Shown here piece by piece: positions 12,516 to 22,912 of a stretch of 64,000 nt of DNA. The notes beneath the pieces are model-generated. The model ran no database searches. It was given only the letters and a program-made list of their open reading frames with translations, and was not told where the DNA came from. The DNA is taken from NCBI RefSeq assembly GCF_028372415.1, contig NC_092873.1:352263890-352327889 (forward strand), read 5' to 3'. Source of the DNA: Notamacropus eugenii. Taxonomy: Eukaryota > Chordata > Mammalia > Diprotodontia > Macropodidae. How positions within the stretch are numbered: the first letter of the stretch is position 1; the number at the start of each line of letters is the position of its first letter. The position numbers and the translations under genes were made by a program.

Positions 12516-15500
12516 TCACCTGATCTCAGGTACTCGGCACCACTCTTCCTTGGAAGGGAGAAACTGCCACACTCAGATACACCAAAAAGTGGAGTACTGT
12601 AATGAGACATGAAAGATACAGACAATTCAGTGACTCAACTATATTGAGTTTTCTGGCCTCAGGTTTTCTCATCTGGGTGAATGGTATCATTACCTTCGGT
12701 CCCTTCAGCCTGTGTAAATATAATTACAAGATAGATGTACTGGAGGAGTAATGAGCAGGCATTTCCATTATGAGAGGTAGGGTAAATTCTCTCCCCACTT
12801 TCAGTTTTCTCTCTAAGGGAATTTCCTGCAAATATCTCAATGGATTATTTGTATGGGGTAGGTAGAAGAATAAGTCAAAGGTCCACTTATGAGATATAGG
12901 GGTGAAGAGATTTTTCCGGAGGAAAAGTGATGTCAGAGTCCCAAAGACAAGCAATATAGATGCAGTGGGTACTGAACTATCAGGAAAGGCCGCATCTCAT
13001 AAGTCCACTGAATAATTTCCTACTGAACAGTGTAGCTGGTTGACCCAAATCATGCCAGTCTAGGACATGAGGTAAGGGATGAGAGTACATCCAGATTTTT
13101 GAAGTCTACCTGACCTCAAAGGGGATTCATTTTTCTTACCTTGGGCTAGATTCTTCAGTGAAAATTGGAGAGATGCTCAAAATGTCAGATCTGGGATTGA
13201 TTAATCTACAGAATTAAATATCAGAAAACTGCAGGGGAACCATCGGGCAATGAAAGAAGAAAGGGAGGAAGCTTTTTTGGTTATTTTAAAAGAACTTTTC
13301 GGCTGGATTTCAGATCAATTCATATCTTTGGTGGTGGTGGTGGGGTTGCCTAGGGCTAGATTCTTTAGGGGAAGAGAACAAGGGGGAATCATGGATAGGA
13401 TGAGAAGAATAAAAGTCACAGACAGTTGTTCTCTCCCCCCCGCCCCCCATCAGAATCAGAATACAGATAATTTCCCCACTTCTCCCCTACTTTCTGTTTC
13501 TTTAAAAAGGGGACTTGGTGATACATCAAGGTTGAACATTTTTTCTATAAGGATATGGTGGAATCTGGGGAGGGAACCAACCAGAATAGAAAATGTCGTT
13601 TCTTCCTGGGAAATTGGGGACATTTTGAAGTTTGGATTTACCTGCTTTGTTAAAGACAAAAAGAGTGGAAAATTGAGATGAAAAATCCAAGAATCTGAGC
13701 AATTCTGTCCCAAAGCACCATGATTTGTACCTTTTGTCCGGGAAGCTTTATTGATTTCAGGTCAAAAGGCTTTGCTTTGGGCTTGAATGATCTGGGTCAG
13801 AGCTCTCGTTCTCCACTTGATTTGCTTAAAAAGTGTACACCCAAATTCTATTTCTGGTCAAGTTTACATTCTAGAGGTGGACTGTGGTGAGCATTTATCA
13901 AAATAAACACCCTGTGGTCCTAGGAAGAGATGAGATGTTCGGGGGTCAGGGAGGTTAGAAGTCTAGAATGATATGGATCTCCTCCCTGCATCCAATTTAA
14001 TGTAAAATTGTTTCATCTTGTCTCGCACCTGAGCCAGCCTGGACTAGACTTTTCTTTGACCCAGGAGAAGAATGAAAAGAGATATACAACGGAAGGGAAA
14101 CAGAGAAAACAGAGAAAACTGTGGCCTGCAGCGTGAACGAGGAGATGGCTCTAGGTCCCTGTCCCTCGATATTAACTGAAAAACAGCTAAATTCCCTTAA
14201 ATTTAGAAGCCTCCTTTGAATACTCCTCTTCTGACTGGACCTACACAGTGAATTTAGAATGGGACAGCCGGAGGAATTATCACTCCTCAAAATTCCGGGC
14301 CCATTTCCTAAGATTGTCATGAAGGTGAACTGTTAGGTTGTGATTTTATGCCTGGTATAGATTTACACACCCAAAATCAACCTGCAAAAATTTTATCCTG
14401 AATTCCCCGGGCTGAAACGTTGGGTTTCCCCCCAAAATCTTATTATCTTATTGGGCACCCCACTCACTTCTGCTCCAAAGGTTTGTGTTTAATAAAATAA
14501 ACGTGTCTAATTTCGACTGGATTCGCAGAGAACCCTCTCTCACCCAGTACAGAGCTCTTTACAAACCTTAAATCGCAGTATTAATATCAACTTCCTTAAT
14601 ACCCGCCTCTCTCCAATTCTGGTTTCCTCCAGATTCGCGAATGCTCTCAACCGGCCACCCCTCCTCCCACACCCCACCCCCGCTCACAACTACCTTCTTT
14701 GCCCAAATCTACTGCAGGCTAAATCTATGAGGATTAAACTGGAATAATCCGGACAGGAGCAGGTTTGGGATTTTTTTTCTTTTTTTTTTGCTCTAATTGG
14801 GGGGATAGGGAGGTGCAGAGGGTTCTGGCCACAGTATTCCGGAACCTGGCCCAACTTCTCTCCCCCTGTTTCCTCTCAGGTTCTCGCCGAGCCCAGGGTC
14901 TGGCAAGGGGACGGGCGCAAGACCTGTGGAAGGATGGGGAGGAAGGGGTGGGGGTAGGAGTGGAACTCTTCTCTCTTTCCGTTCACACGTGGCAGGAAAA
15001 TGTGACGAGGGTTTTGTCAGTCTCCTCCCGGGAGACCGTCCCCTGAGTGACCGAAAGGGACACGTTGCCTCGTGAGTGTGTTCGGAACTCAATCCCCTTG
15101 TCCCCTGGCCAGGCCTCTCCATTCCCCAAACAAAGAGCCAGGGCAACGGAGCGTTTACCTCCCACAGACTACAGCCGGGAATGAGGAGTAGGTCTCTCTC
15201 CAGTTTCCTACTTACCTGGGGGCTGTTCCAAGCTTCTTTAGGAGAATCTGGAGGATAGACCACTGGTGTTCCTTTTTCCTCTTCCAGTTTCCTCTCCTTG
15301 GTTTTTGTCTAAAATTTTCTGCCCCCTCCTCCCTGCTTCGTAGTTTTTCTAGTTTGGATCCCCAGCTTGCTTGCAAGCCTTCCCCTGATGTGGTCACACT
15401 TTAGGGTATCGATGGACCAGTCTGGAAACTTGGTGGCCGCAGTTGGTGCATCTAGGCCAAGGTACACTCGGGTAAGGGGTTGGAGAAGAGCTGACACGCT

Positions 15501-16157
15501 GTTCCTTTCAGAGATTTCTGAAATTTCCAGGACAGGTATTAGAGACTCGGGAACGCAACCTAACTATCTGTAACCGAAAACCAAGCTCCCTTCGGGGTCC
15601 CTGAAAACTCCTGGCAGCTCAGTCCCTGGACTGGACTGGTCAGACCTTTGCAGCCTGCTTGTGGAAAGGAGGATTTTCTAGATAAAAAAAAAATTGGCTC
15701 TATCCATGTACCCTAGATGGATGGAGAGGCCTAAAAGAGTCGTGGGTCTCCAGGGATAGCAAATTAATCAACCTTAATTTTTGAGGAACTGAAGACTGAG
15801 ACAAATATGAACTTTCTGAGCTGGGTCTCTTGAGAAGTCCCAGTTCTTAATCAGGTAGGAGCTAAGTGGAGGTTTGGCAGGCAAATGTTTGGGGCCCCGT
15901 GGGGCGCCAGGGCAGGGCTTGGGATATTTGTTTTTTCACTTCCTGTAATAACAATGGAAAGTTGCAAGAGTAACCCAGAAGAAAAGAGGATCAAGGAAAG
16001 AAAGTTGAAGACAAAAAGGAAGAGAGGAGAAAAGATGGGGAAAATGTCAGAGAAATATAATGGAGGAAAGATAGATACAAAGAAGGAAACAAAGGAAGAA
16101 CCAGAAAGATGAAAGAAAATAAACGAAGAAACTTTAAAAGAGAAGAAAATTAAAAAG

Positions 16158-16160
<3 letters not shown>
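12516..16160. other. Intergenic, repeat-poor, no gene seen
   Basis: Includes a C-rich tract (13434-13449) and a moderately GC-rich part at about 14640-15300. The open frames here, up to 156 codons, look like chance frames in GC-rich DNA. No family similarity, exon borders or promoter pattern can be supported. It lies on the presumed cluster-distal side of HOXB13. Confidence 0.5.

Positions 16161-16164
<4 letters not shown>

Positions 16165-16218
<54 letters not shown>
16165..16218. repeat. (AG)n microsatellite
   Basis: About 27 AG units following an A/G-rich stretch (about 15960-16165). Confidence 0.97.
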
Positions 16219-16220
<2 letters not shown>

Positions 16221-16900
16221 TCTTTCGAAAGTCAATTGAGCAGTTTTCGTAAAACTTCAAAATGTAAAAGTCTCACAACCTTAGGTCCATTCCAATATGT
16301 CAGTCTGGCGCATCAGAAGGTCTCAGTAGAGGACGAGTCATTATTAGAAAGAATTAGTGGCATCGAATTACTATCATTAAAATGACTACTTCCTTCCTTT
16401 TACAGACAGCCTTTATTGGGGGCACCACTCTAGAATCATGGCTACCCCAAGTGCCTCACAGGCAGCAGCAGTATCAAAGAATTGAGTTGCTTTGCCAAAA
16501 ATGAAAATAAAATTTAAAAAGGCATTCAGTGATTTTTCTCTCCATTTTTTCTGGTCAATTTCATTAAACCAAATTAAAAGTGTATTGAACTTTACATTAA
16601 GGTGTCAACTCTTGGTGGCTGGAACGCCCTCCCCCCATCTCCCCCTGGGCGTCTGTTGCTGTTCAAAGGCAGTATAGTAAAGGTCACAGGCGGTATATGG
16701 GACTAGGATGAATGAAGCTCTGGAGGTAAACAGACTCTTAACTTTCAACTTGGCCTTGACCTTCAAGGGGGTGTCTGGCCTGTATGTTAAGGAGCATCGC
16801 CAGTCTTTCAAAGCATTTGGCCTCGATCATTAAAGTAAGGAGGGGGCTAGCCCTTCAGATCTGAGAGACAAAGGAAACTGGAAACATCGTCTGGGTATGT
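16219..16900. other. Intergenic, no gene seen
   Basis: No recognisable coding, RNA or repeat feature. Confidence 0.45.
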
Positions 16901-16904
16901 GGGA

Positions 16905-17050
16905 AGGCAGGGCAAGGCCAGAGAGCTGGGAGTCAAATCTTCTGGGTTCCAGTCATGGCTCTGCCTCCTAGCACCTCATGGTGCACTGATATCCTGTAGT
17001 ACTCAATTTCCCCATCTAGAACTAGAAGGTTTAAATCTCATAGAGCCAAG
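16905..17050 (+). repeat. MIR fragment
   Basis: 'gagctgggagtcaaatcttc', 'tgggttccagtcatggctct', 'tactcaatttccccatctag' is the MIR order. Confidence 0.6.
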
Positions 17051-17084
17051 GCTGAAAGAGTACACAATGAGGTTCAATTCAATT

Positions 17085-17460
17085 TAATCCAATCCAGTCC
17101 AAATCAATAAGCCTTTATTAAGTTCCAACCATATCCCAAGAAATGTGTTAGCCAGTGAGGATAAAAAAAATAACACAGAGCTACTGTATTGGTTTTCTCT
17201 TTAATTCCCCGATCTCCTTGAGCCCCCTTCACTTCTTTTTAGAATTAAGAAAATAGTATCTCCTCTATGAAATGTGCTAGTCTCATTCTTCTGGCCTCCT
17301 TCAGGACCTCTGTAGCTTTTTCCTTGGCCACCAGGCCCCTATGTATGATGTTTCTCCCCATTAGAAAGTAAGCTCTGAGGGAGAACAAGGACTGTGTTTG
17401 TTTTTGTATTTGTATCCTCACAATTTACTACAGTGCTTGGCACATAGTAAGTCATCCTTC
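17085..17460 (+). repeat. L2-like repeat and L2 3' end
   Basis: 'atcaataagcctttattaag' belongs to the L2-like family. It is followed by 'tccttcaggacctctgtagc', 'gaaagtaagctctgagggag' and 'cagtgcttggcacatagtaa', a typical L2 3' terminus. Confidence 0.65.
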
Positions 17461-17469
17461 ATCCAATCA

Positions 17470-20195
17470 TTCTGTCAGACAGTCAGTTTCCAGTGCACGG
17501 AATATTCCCACAGTAAGCAGGTGAAGTGGGTGGTATCTACCAGATAATTCATAAAGTTGAATTCTGTGAGCTCTAATTATCCAGAGCACAACATAGATCT
17601 GTATGAACTAAAGGAGTCAAGATCATTTACACTAAAAGGGTGACCAGAGTGAAGCATATGAAAAGTTTTGATTGTTGGTCACTCCCCATAACCTCTATTA
17701 TAGGATCTAGGGGACTGGGAAGGAAACAGGTGGAGTTCTTCTGATGGTAAACTTCATTCCCATTGTGGGGGGGAACAGAGATAACTCATTGAAAGCATGT
17801 ACCTATATGCTTGCATGTAAACACAAATTACTAACCTATGTATAATCACACATGGGGAGACATAAAGGGAATGTTCTACTGAAAAACAGATTCTGCCTCC
17901 TCTCTCCATCAATCTGGGGAACAAAGCATAAGATTCCAGCCCTTAACTAGGATTATCTATCTTGCCATAGTCCAACTTCTACCTAAAACTTCTAGGTGCC
18001 TTCTAGGCACCAATAAATTTTGTCACCTGCACCCCGATACACTTATGTTCATTCACACACAAGTATACGTGTACACATGATCACACATTCATAAACACAT
18101 GTCTTTGCATCTCTTGTAGGATATTTGCTACAATACTTGGAATACTGCCTCCATAAATTATGCACCATTTTTTCCCTCCAAAATGTTTTTTTCTTCCCAT
18201 TTGAGTTCATGAAAACCGATCTTCTGGAAGTAGCGTGACAATGTCAGGACAAACACAGAGAGAATTTCCAGAGACTTTAGATTGAAATAATTTTATTTCT
18301 GACTTGGAGAACAAGAAGGGTAAGAATGGAGTGTGTGGTGGCAATAGAAGGAATTCAGTATCTGTGTCTCCAATTCTGCCTTCTGAGGGTGCAAACTTTC
18401 CATTGACAGCATCTTTTCAAACATTCCTTTCTGCCCCTTTCAATAGTGTGGGATGCAAATAAACATTTGAAAAATAAGACTTTTTAAAAAAGCCTTCATA
18501 GAAATGCATTGGAAATTTGTCATGAAAGCTGTCATGAACAACTGGCTGAAGCCTGTTTAAAAAAAAAAATAATCCCACATTTCCATGTGAAGTCCTGGGC
18601 CCTGGAACAAGTTGAGCAGGGAGAATTGGTGCCACATGGTGGAAAGGGTGTGGGAGGTTCTTTCCCCTCTTCCCCCACCTCAGACCATTTTATGATAGAA
18701 ACCTTTTGAACCTGTTTCCATCCTACTCTGTCTCTTTCTACCTTGTAAAAAGGGTCCAAGGGACCAGCTGACTACTTCTGTGTCTTGGTATCTATGGTGA
18801 CTCTAGGATCCTCTTCATTCAGTCTTCAAACTCACTACTTCATAGTGGTTTTGGAGTCTAGTAAGAAATGAGAACTATTTGATTTCTTTCACAGGCTTAG
18901 AGCAGTGTGATAGACCCCAGGTTTGGGTGCTCCATTGTAAAGTGTGATTGGGGTGGGGAGAGAGGCATAATCCAAGAGCCAGAATTCTTGGGAGATATTT
19001 CAGATCAACGCCATTCAGATAAATTCATTTTCGAACTTTGGGACCCAAATAGTTTAAGGTCCCTTCCAACTCTAGGTCTGTGATCCCAATATCCTAATTG
19101 TTCTCTTATAGTTTGGTAGACACTACCTAAAGAGGTGATACCAATTCAGTTCTAATAGGTGCACATTTCGTTAGATTTTTGTCTCTCTATCTGTCTCTCT
19201 CTGCCCCCTCCCCCTTCTTGGACTGCCTTGTCTTTTGCTCTTCTTCTGTATCTCTCTCTTTCCCTTCATCTCTCTCTGCCTCTTTCTCTGTTTCTGTCTA
19301 TCTCTGTCCCTTTCAGCCTATACCTCTGTCTGTCTCCCTTCGTTGTCTATCGTTCCCTGTTCTTTGCTTTTTTCCTCTCTCTTTCCCCCTTGTACTAAAA
19401 TCTAGTGATTTCTCCGTTTTGCCCCTGACTTTCCTATAGAAAGGCTTTCTCCACTTTCCTCTTTGACTTTCTTGAAGCTACAGGCTCTAGTTCTCCCCCA
19501 ACTCCTTAGCTTCTCTGCCTGACCCCCTCCCCTCCCCTCCAGTCCGTACGAAGAGTTTGAGGATTGGCAAAGATTTTTCATTGTCTTTGGAGACCTCGGG
19601 AAAAGAAATACTCTATCCAGGAATTGACTCTGTTGGAGATGGGAGGAGAGAAGGGTGACCTGGGACTTCCTTTGGCACGGGGTAGAAAAAAGTCAGTGAT
19701 TTGGCATGGGGGATAAGAGGAGCACCTGGGGCATCTAAGCCTGGGGTGTGTGTAACTAGAATCCCCATTAACATCCCCCTATACACACACATACACACTC
19801 TCCCCCAGATGTGGGAATCCCCAAAAAGATGTTAACCCCTCATTCCCCCTCAACATTGTACACTCCTACTTACTCCCAAATTACTACAGGTTGGGTAATG
19901 CAACGTCCCCCCCATACTGCCCCGGAAAACTCCCCTGTTCCCTCACGAGATGTGTTTTTAGGGACCTTTTTTTTTTTTTAATCTTCTTGTTAAACCTGCC
20001 AAACCTCGGAAGACGGAGAGCCAAGAAGAGGGCAAGACAGAGAGGTGGGTCACGGTTCCCTCCGCTCTCCTCCCTGCCTCCTCTTTCTCCCTTTCCCTCT
20101 CCCAAGACCCAGAGCTGCCTCTCTCTAAACTGGGTGGCTGGGGGTTGGGTTGGGGCGGGAGATACCCTCCCCTTTCTCTCGTGTTGTTTTCAGTG
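17470..20195. other. HOXB13 5' flank, repeat-poor
   Basis: Apart from a pyrimidine-rich (TCTC/TGTC) stretch at about 19180-19440, the interval has almost no interspersed repeats. No open frame in it looks coding. Low repeat content is normal for sequence close to HOX genes, so part of it may be regulatory. Confidence 0.5.
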
Positions 20196-20196
20196 G

Positions 20197-20423
20197 TAAT
20201 AAAAGTGAGCTGGGGAGGGTGGGGGTGCAGTATTTTCGCAATTTCTGCCTTCAGGATTTTATTAGTCTTTTTCCCCAAGCAGCAGCCAATCCGCTGTCGG
20301 GATCTGGGGTCCTGCGTCTCTTACGTCAGGACGACTGGCCAGAGCTAATGCAGGCGTTTCTTGAGCTGGGAGCGATTTAAAACGCTTTGGATTCCCGGGG
20401 CCTGGATGGGGAGTACGAGCTGA
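20197..20423 (+). promoter_or_regulatory. HOXB13: Predicted HOXB13 core promoter
   Basis: Seen: TAATAAAA at 20197-20204, TTTTATTAG at 20257-20265, a CCAAT box at 20286-20290, a CRE-like TACGTCAG at 20322-20329, and a TATA-like TTTAAAA at 20376-20382. The last would place the transcription start near 20405-20410, about 65-70 nt before the start codon. The two AT-rich sites resemble posterior-HOX/CDX binding motifs. The promoter is inferred from motif order and distance to the coding start, not from transcript data. Confidence 0.6.
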
Positions 20424-20454
20424 GCGCCCCGGATTCCCCACCCACCTCCGCCCC

Positions 20455-20628
20455 ATGAGCCTCCCACCAGCCCCATGGAGTCCGGTGCTTATGCCACCTT
20501 GGATGCTGGCAAAGATATCGAAGGCTTGTTGGGAGCGGGCGGGTGTCGGAATCTGGTCTCCCACTCGCCACTGGCGAGTCACCCTTCAGCGCCTGCGCTA
20601 CTGCCCACCCCCAACTATACCCCCATAG
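20455..20628 (+). other. Overlapping upstream ORF of HOXB13
   Basis: An ATG at 20455 lies 20 nt before the HOXB13 start, in a different frame. It is open for 57 codons to a TAG at 20626-20628, so it overlaps the first ~150 nt of the coding sequence. A ribosome using it could not simply reinitiate at the main ATG, so it would be expected to lower HOXB13 translation. A shorter five-codon frame (ATG at 20406, TGA at 20421-20423) lies at or near the predicted transcription start. The peptide has no recognisable family. Confidence 0.45.
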
Positions 20629-21075
20629 ACCTGCCTGGCTCCGGGGAGCCGCCAAAGCAGTGTCACCCATGCCCCGGGGTGCCGCAGGGAGGCTCCCCCA
20701 CATCTGTTCCTTATGGCTACTTTGGTGGAGGCTACTATTCCTGTCGAGTGTCCCGGAGTTCGCTGAAACCATGCACCCAGGCAGCTACCCTGGCTGCCTA
20801 TCCCCCGGAGACCACTGCAGCCGGGGAGGATTATCCTAGCCGTCCTGCAGAATTTGCCTTTTATCCTGGGTACCCAGGACCCTATCAGCCGGTGGCTAGT
20901 TACCTGGACGTGTCTGTGGTGCAAACTCTTGGAGGTCCTGGGGAGCCCCGCCACGACACCCTGTTGCCAGTGGACAGTTACCAGCCCTGGGCCCTCGCCA
21001 GCGGTTGGAGTGGCCAGATGTGTTGCCAAGGGGAACAGAACCAACCCGGTCATTTCTGGAAGGCTGCGTTTGCAG
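20475..21075 (+). CDS. HOXB13: HOXB13 exon 1, homeobox transcription factor
   Basis: HOXB13 is a nuclear Abd-B class homeodomain factor that patterns the tail bud and hindgut and acts in prostate. This exon codes for residues 1-200 and the first base of codon 201. The product starts MESGAYATLD and contains, in order, KDIEGLLGAGG, EPPKQCHPCPGVPQG, PYGYFGGGYYSCRVSRSSLKPC (about 79-100), FAFYPGYPGPYQP and SYLDVSVVQTLG. These are near-identical to human HOXB13, including the N-terminal HoxA13-like domain and the MEIS-binding parts. Glycine 84 is present. The start is chosen because it reproduces the human N terminus and the total length of 284. The exon ends ...TTTGCAG before GTAAC, a good donor. 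It is moderately GC- and CpG-rich, unlike the flanks. No lesion is seen. Confidence 0.98.
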
Positions 21076-21109
21076 GTAACCTTCTCCGAGACCTGATTCC
21101 CCTTTGCTT

Positions 21110-21185
<76 letters not shown>

Positions 21186-22236
21186 TGGCCGGGGAATGGC
21201 GTTGATATCAAGGCAGATTGGAACTGATGAAAAATGGGAGATTCATAGGACTCGGGAAGGGAAGTTGAGGACTGGCTGCAGTTCATCTTTGGCAGTCTTC
21301 CAAAAGTGGTTGTTGGGATTAAGTAGAAGGGTTAGTGCTGACAGGGATATGTGGCCAGCGGCCCCTAAATATGAGGGCGCAGAAATGGAGCCTGGGAAAT
21401 CTGGCCCCACCAGTCTACCACATCTGACCTTTTTCCTTTGCAGCTGTCCACGAGGTCTAAGAGGTCTTTCCTATTGTGTACACTGCAGTTTGCATGTGTG
21501 CATATTTGGGAGAGAGGGGGGTGTCTAGCTATGCCCAAGAATCTATATTATGCATGAATGTGTAGTCCATACGTTTTGCATGGGTCTCTTTGTATGGAAG
21601 ACAGTAGTGTTATTTCCAGACAAAGGCAGAGCGGCTGTAGATAGTGACCATATCAGTGAAATATTTTGCCACCGTGTTGTGGAGATGACAGGTCCCTCAC
21701 AACCTCTTCGCTTGAATTTTTCATTTTACTCCAGGTGGTTTTGATGTTGTGTAGACACCACCCATGTATGTGCCCTCCTTTGGAGGGTAGGTTGGGTAGC
21801 ACTGGCTTGCAGTGAGTGGCTCTGCAGGGAATCTCTGGGTTTTCGAATGCTCCAGATAGTCTTTGGAGCCTGTGTATATATGTCTGTGGTTATGTGTACG
21901 TGGATGTGTGTGTGGGTGTGGGTGTGAGTATATGATCTCAGAGTGTACACACACCTGTGGCTGTACCTACGTGTGAGGGGTTCATGTGAAAACCTGCTGT
22001 TTGTGTTTGTGATGGCTGTGTGCCTGAATGTTCTGGGAAGCTTGCAGGCTCTATATGTGAATTATTTTGCTTAACACATATGTGTGGCTGTTTGGGTTTA
22101 CGTGTGTTCGTATGATGTGGGTGAGGATGTATTTCTGTCGGTGTGTACTTATGCGAAGAGCTAGGAGATACTCGAGAGGTCCCAGGGCTCGCTGTCTGAT
22201 TTAAGTATCTCTCCTTTACCTCTCTCTCCTTCGTAG
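21076..22236 (+). other. HOXB13: HOXB13 intron 1
   Basis: 1161-bp intron starting GTAAC and ending TCCTTCGTAG after a pyrimidine tract. It splits codon 201 after its first base, as in other HOX13 genes. It carries a (GT)36 run close to the donor and further TG-rich sequence at about 21870-22100. No interspersed repeat is recognised. Confidence 0.95.
21112..21184. repeat. (GT)36 microsatellite in HOXB13 intron
   Basis: 73 bp of uninterrupted GT starting 37 nt into the intron. Frames reading through it (VCVCVC or THTHTH) are not real exons. Confidence 0.97.
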
Positions 22237-22490
22237 ACGCCTCGGCCCAGCATCCACCCGATGGCTGTTCCTACCGCCGGGGCCGCAAGAAGCGGATCCC
22301 GTACAGCAAGGGTCAGCTGCGAGAGCTGGAGCGGGAGTACGCCGCCAACAAATTCGTCACCAAGGACAAGAGGCGCAAGATCTCGGCGGCCACCAGCCTT
22401 TCGGAGAGACAGATCACCATTTGGTTCCAGAACCGCCGGGTCAAGGAGAAAAAGGTCTTAGCTAAGATCAAGACCAACGCCACCCCCTGA
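22237..22490 (+). CDS. HOXB13: HOXB13 exon 2, homeodomain
   Basis: Codes for the rest of codon 201 (aspartate) to residue 284 and a TGA. The homeodomain covers about residues 216-275. It begins [10 protein letters not shown], has [14 protein letters not shown] in helix 1, and ends with the recognition helix [16 protein letters not shown]. Trp48, Phe49, Gln50, Asn51 and Arg53 are all in place. The tail [11 protein letters not shown] matches the short human C terminus apart from small changes. Relative to the human homeodomain the only change I can see is Val for Ile in helix 1/2 (KFVTKD). The exon is intact and in phase with exon 1. Confidence 0.98.
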
Positions 22491-22912
22491 TGGCGATCTC
22501 CTGGCGAGAAGGGAAGCCATTTCTGGGGGATCAGGACTCAGTCAGGGGCTGGGGAGGGTCTGAGACCAGTTGGGGGGCGTGAAGCCCTAGCTAGGCCACG
22601 GACTCTGTCAAAGAGATGTCCCCTAGGATCAGCCCTGCTTCCCAGAAGTCCAGCGCTCTTTCGATGAATAGGACAGCTGCCATACTTCACTATACATGTA
22701 GAAAAAGAGAGAGAAAGGCCAAGGTTTCCTTCCCTATTTGCCTATATAGTTTACACCGTGGGAAAAAATTAAGAATAATAATGACAGAGATAATAATATT
22801 AGATAAGGTATAATCATTCTCATATTCTCTGTTTAGCAGTTCCTTAGCTCGCCTTACAAACCACTTTCTATGGATCAAGTCTGATTAATAAATAAATTCG
22901 CGAAGACACCCT
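22491..22912 (+). other. HOXB13: Candidate HOXB13 3' UTR
   Basis: After the stop, two overlapping AATAAA signals lie at 22887-22896, giving a predicted cleavage near 22905-22915. A further AATAAA at 23577-23582 could give a longer UTR. The end is inferred from signals only. Confidence 0.45.

Noticed and set aside
14765-15263. Open frames of 93 and 156 codons in a GC-rich stretch
   Set aside because: Overlapping frames on both strands, no motif or exon border. Probably chance in GC-rich DNA.
20598-21053. 151-codon minus-strand frame opposite HOXB13 exon 1
   Set aside because: Antisense shadow of a GC-rich exon. No promoter or family support.
22261-22461. Arginine/serine-rich frame inside HOXB13 exon 2
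   Set aside because: A shadow in another frame of the homeobox.
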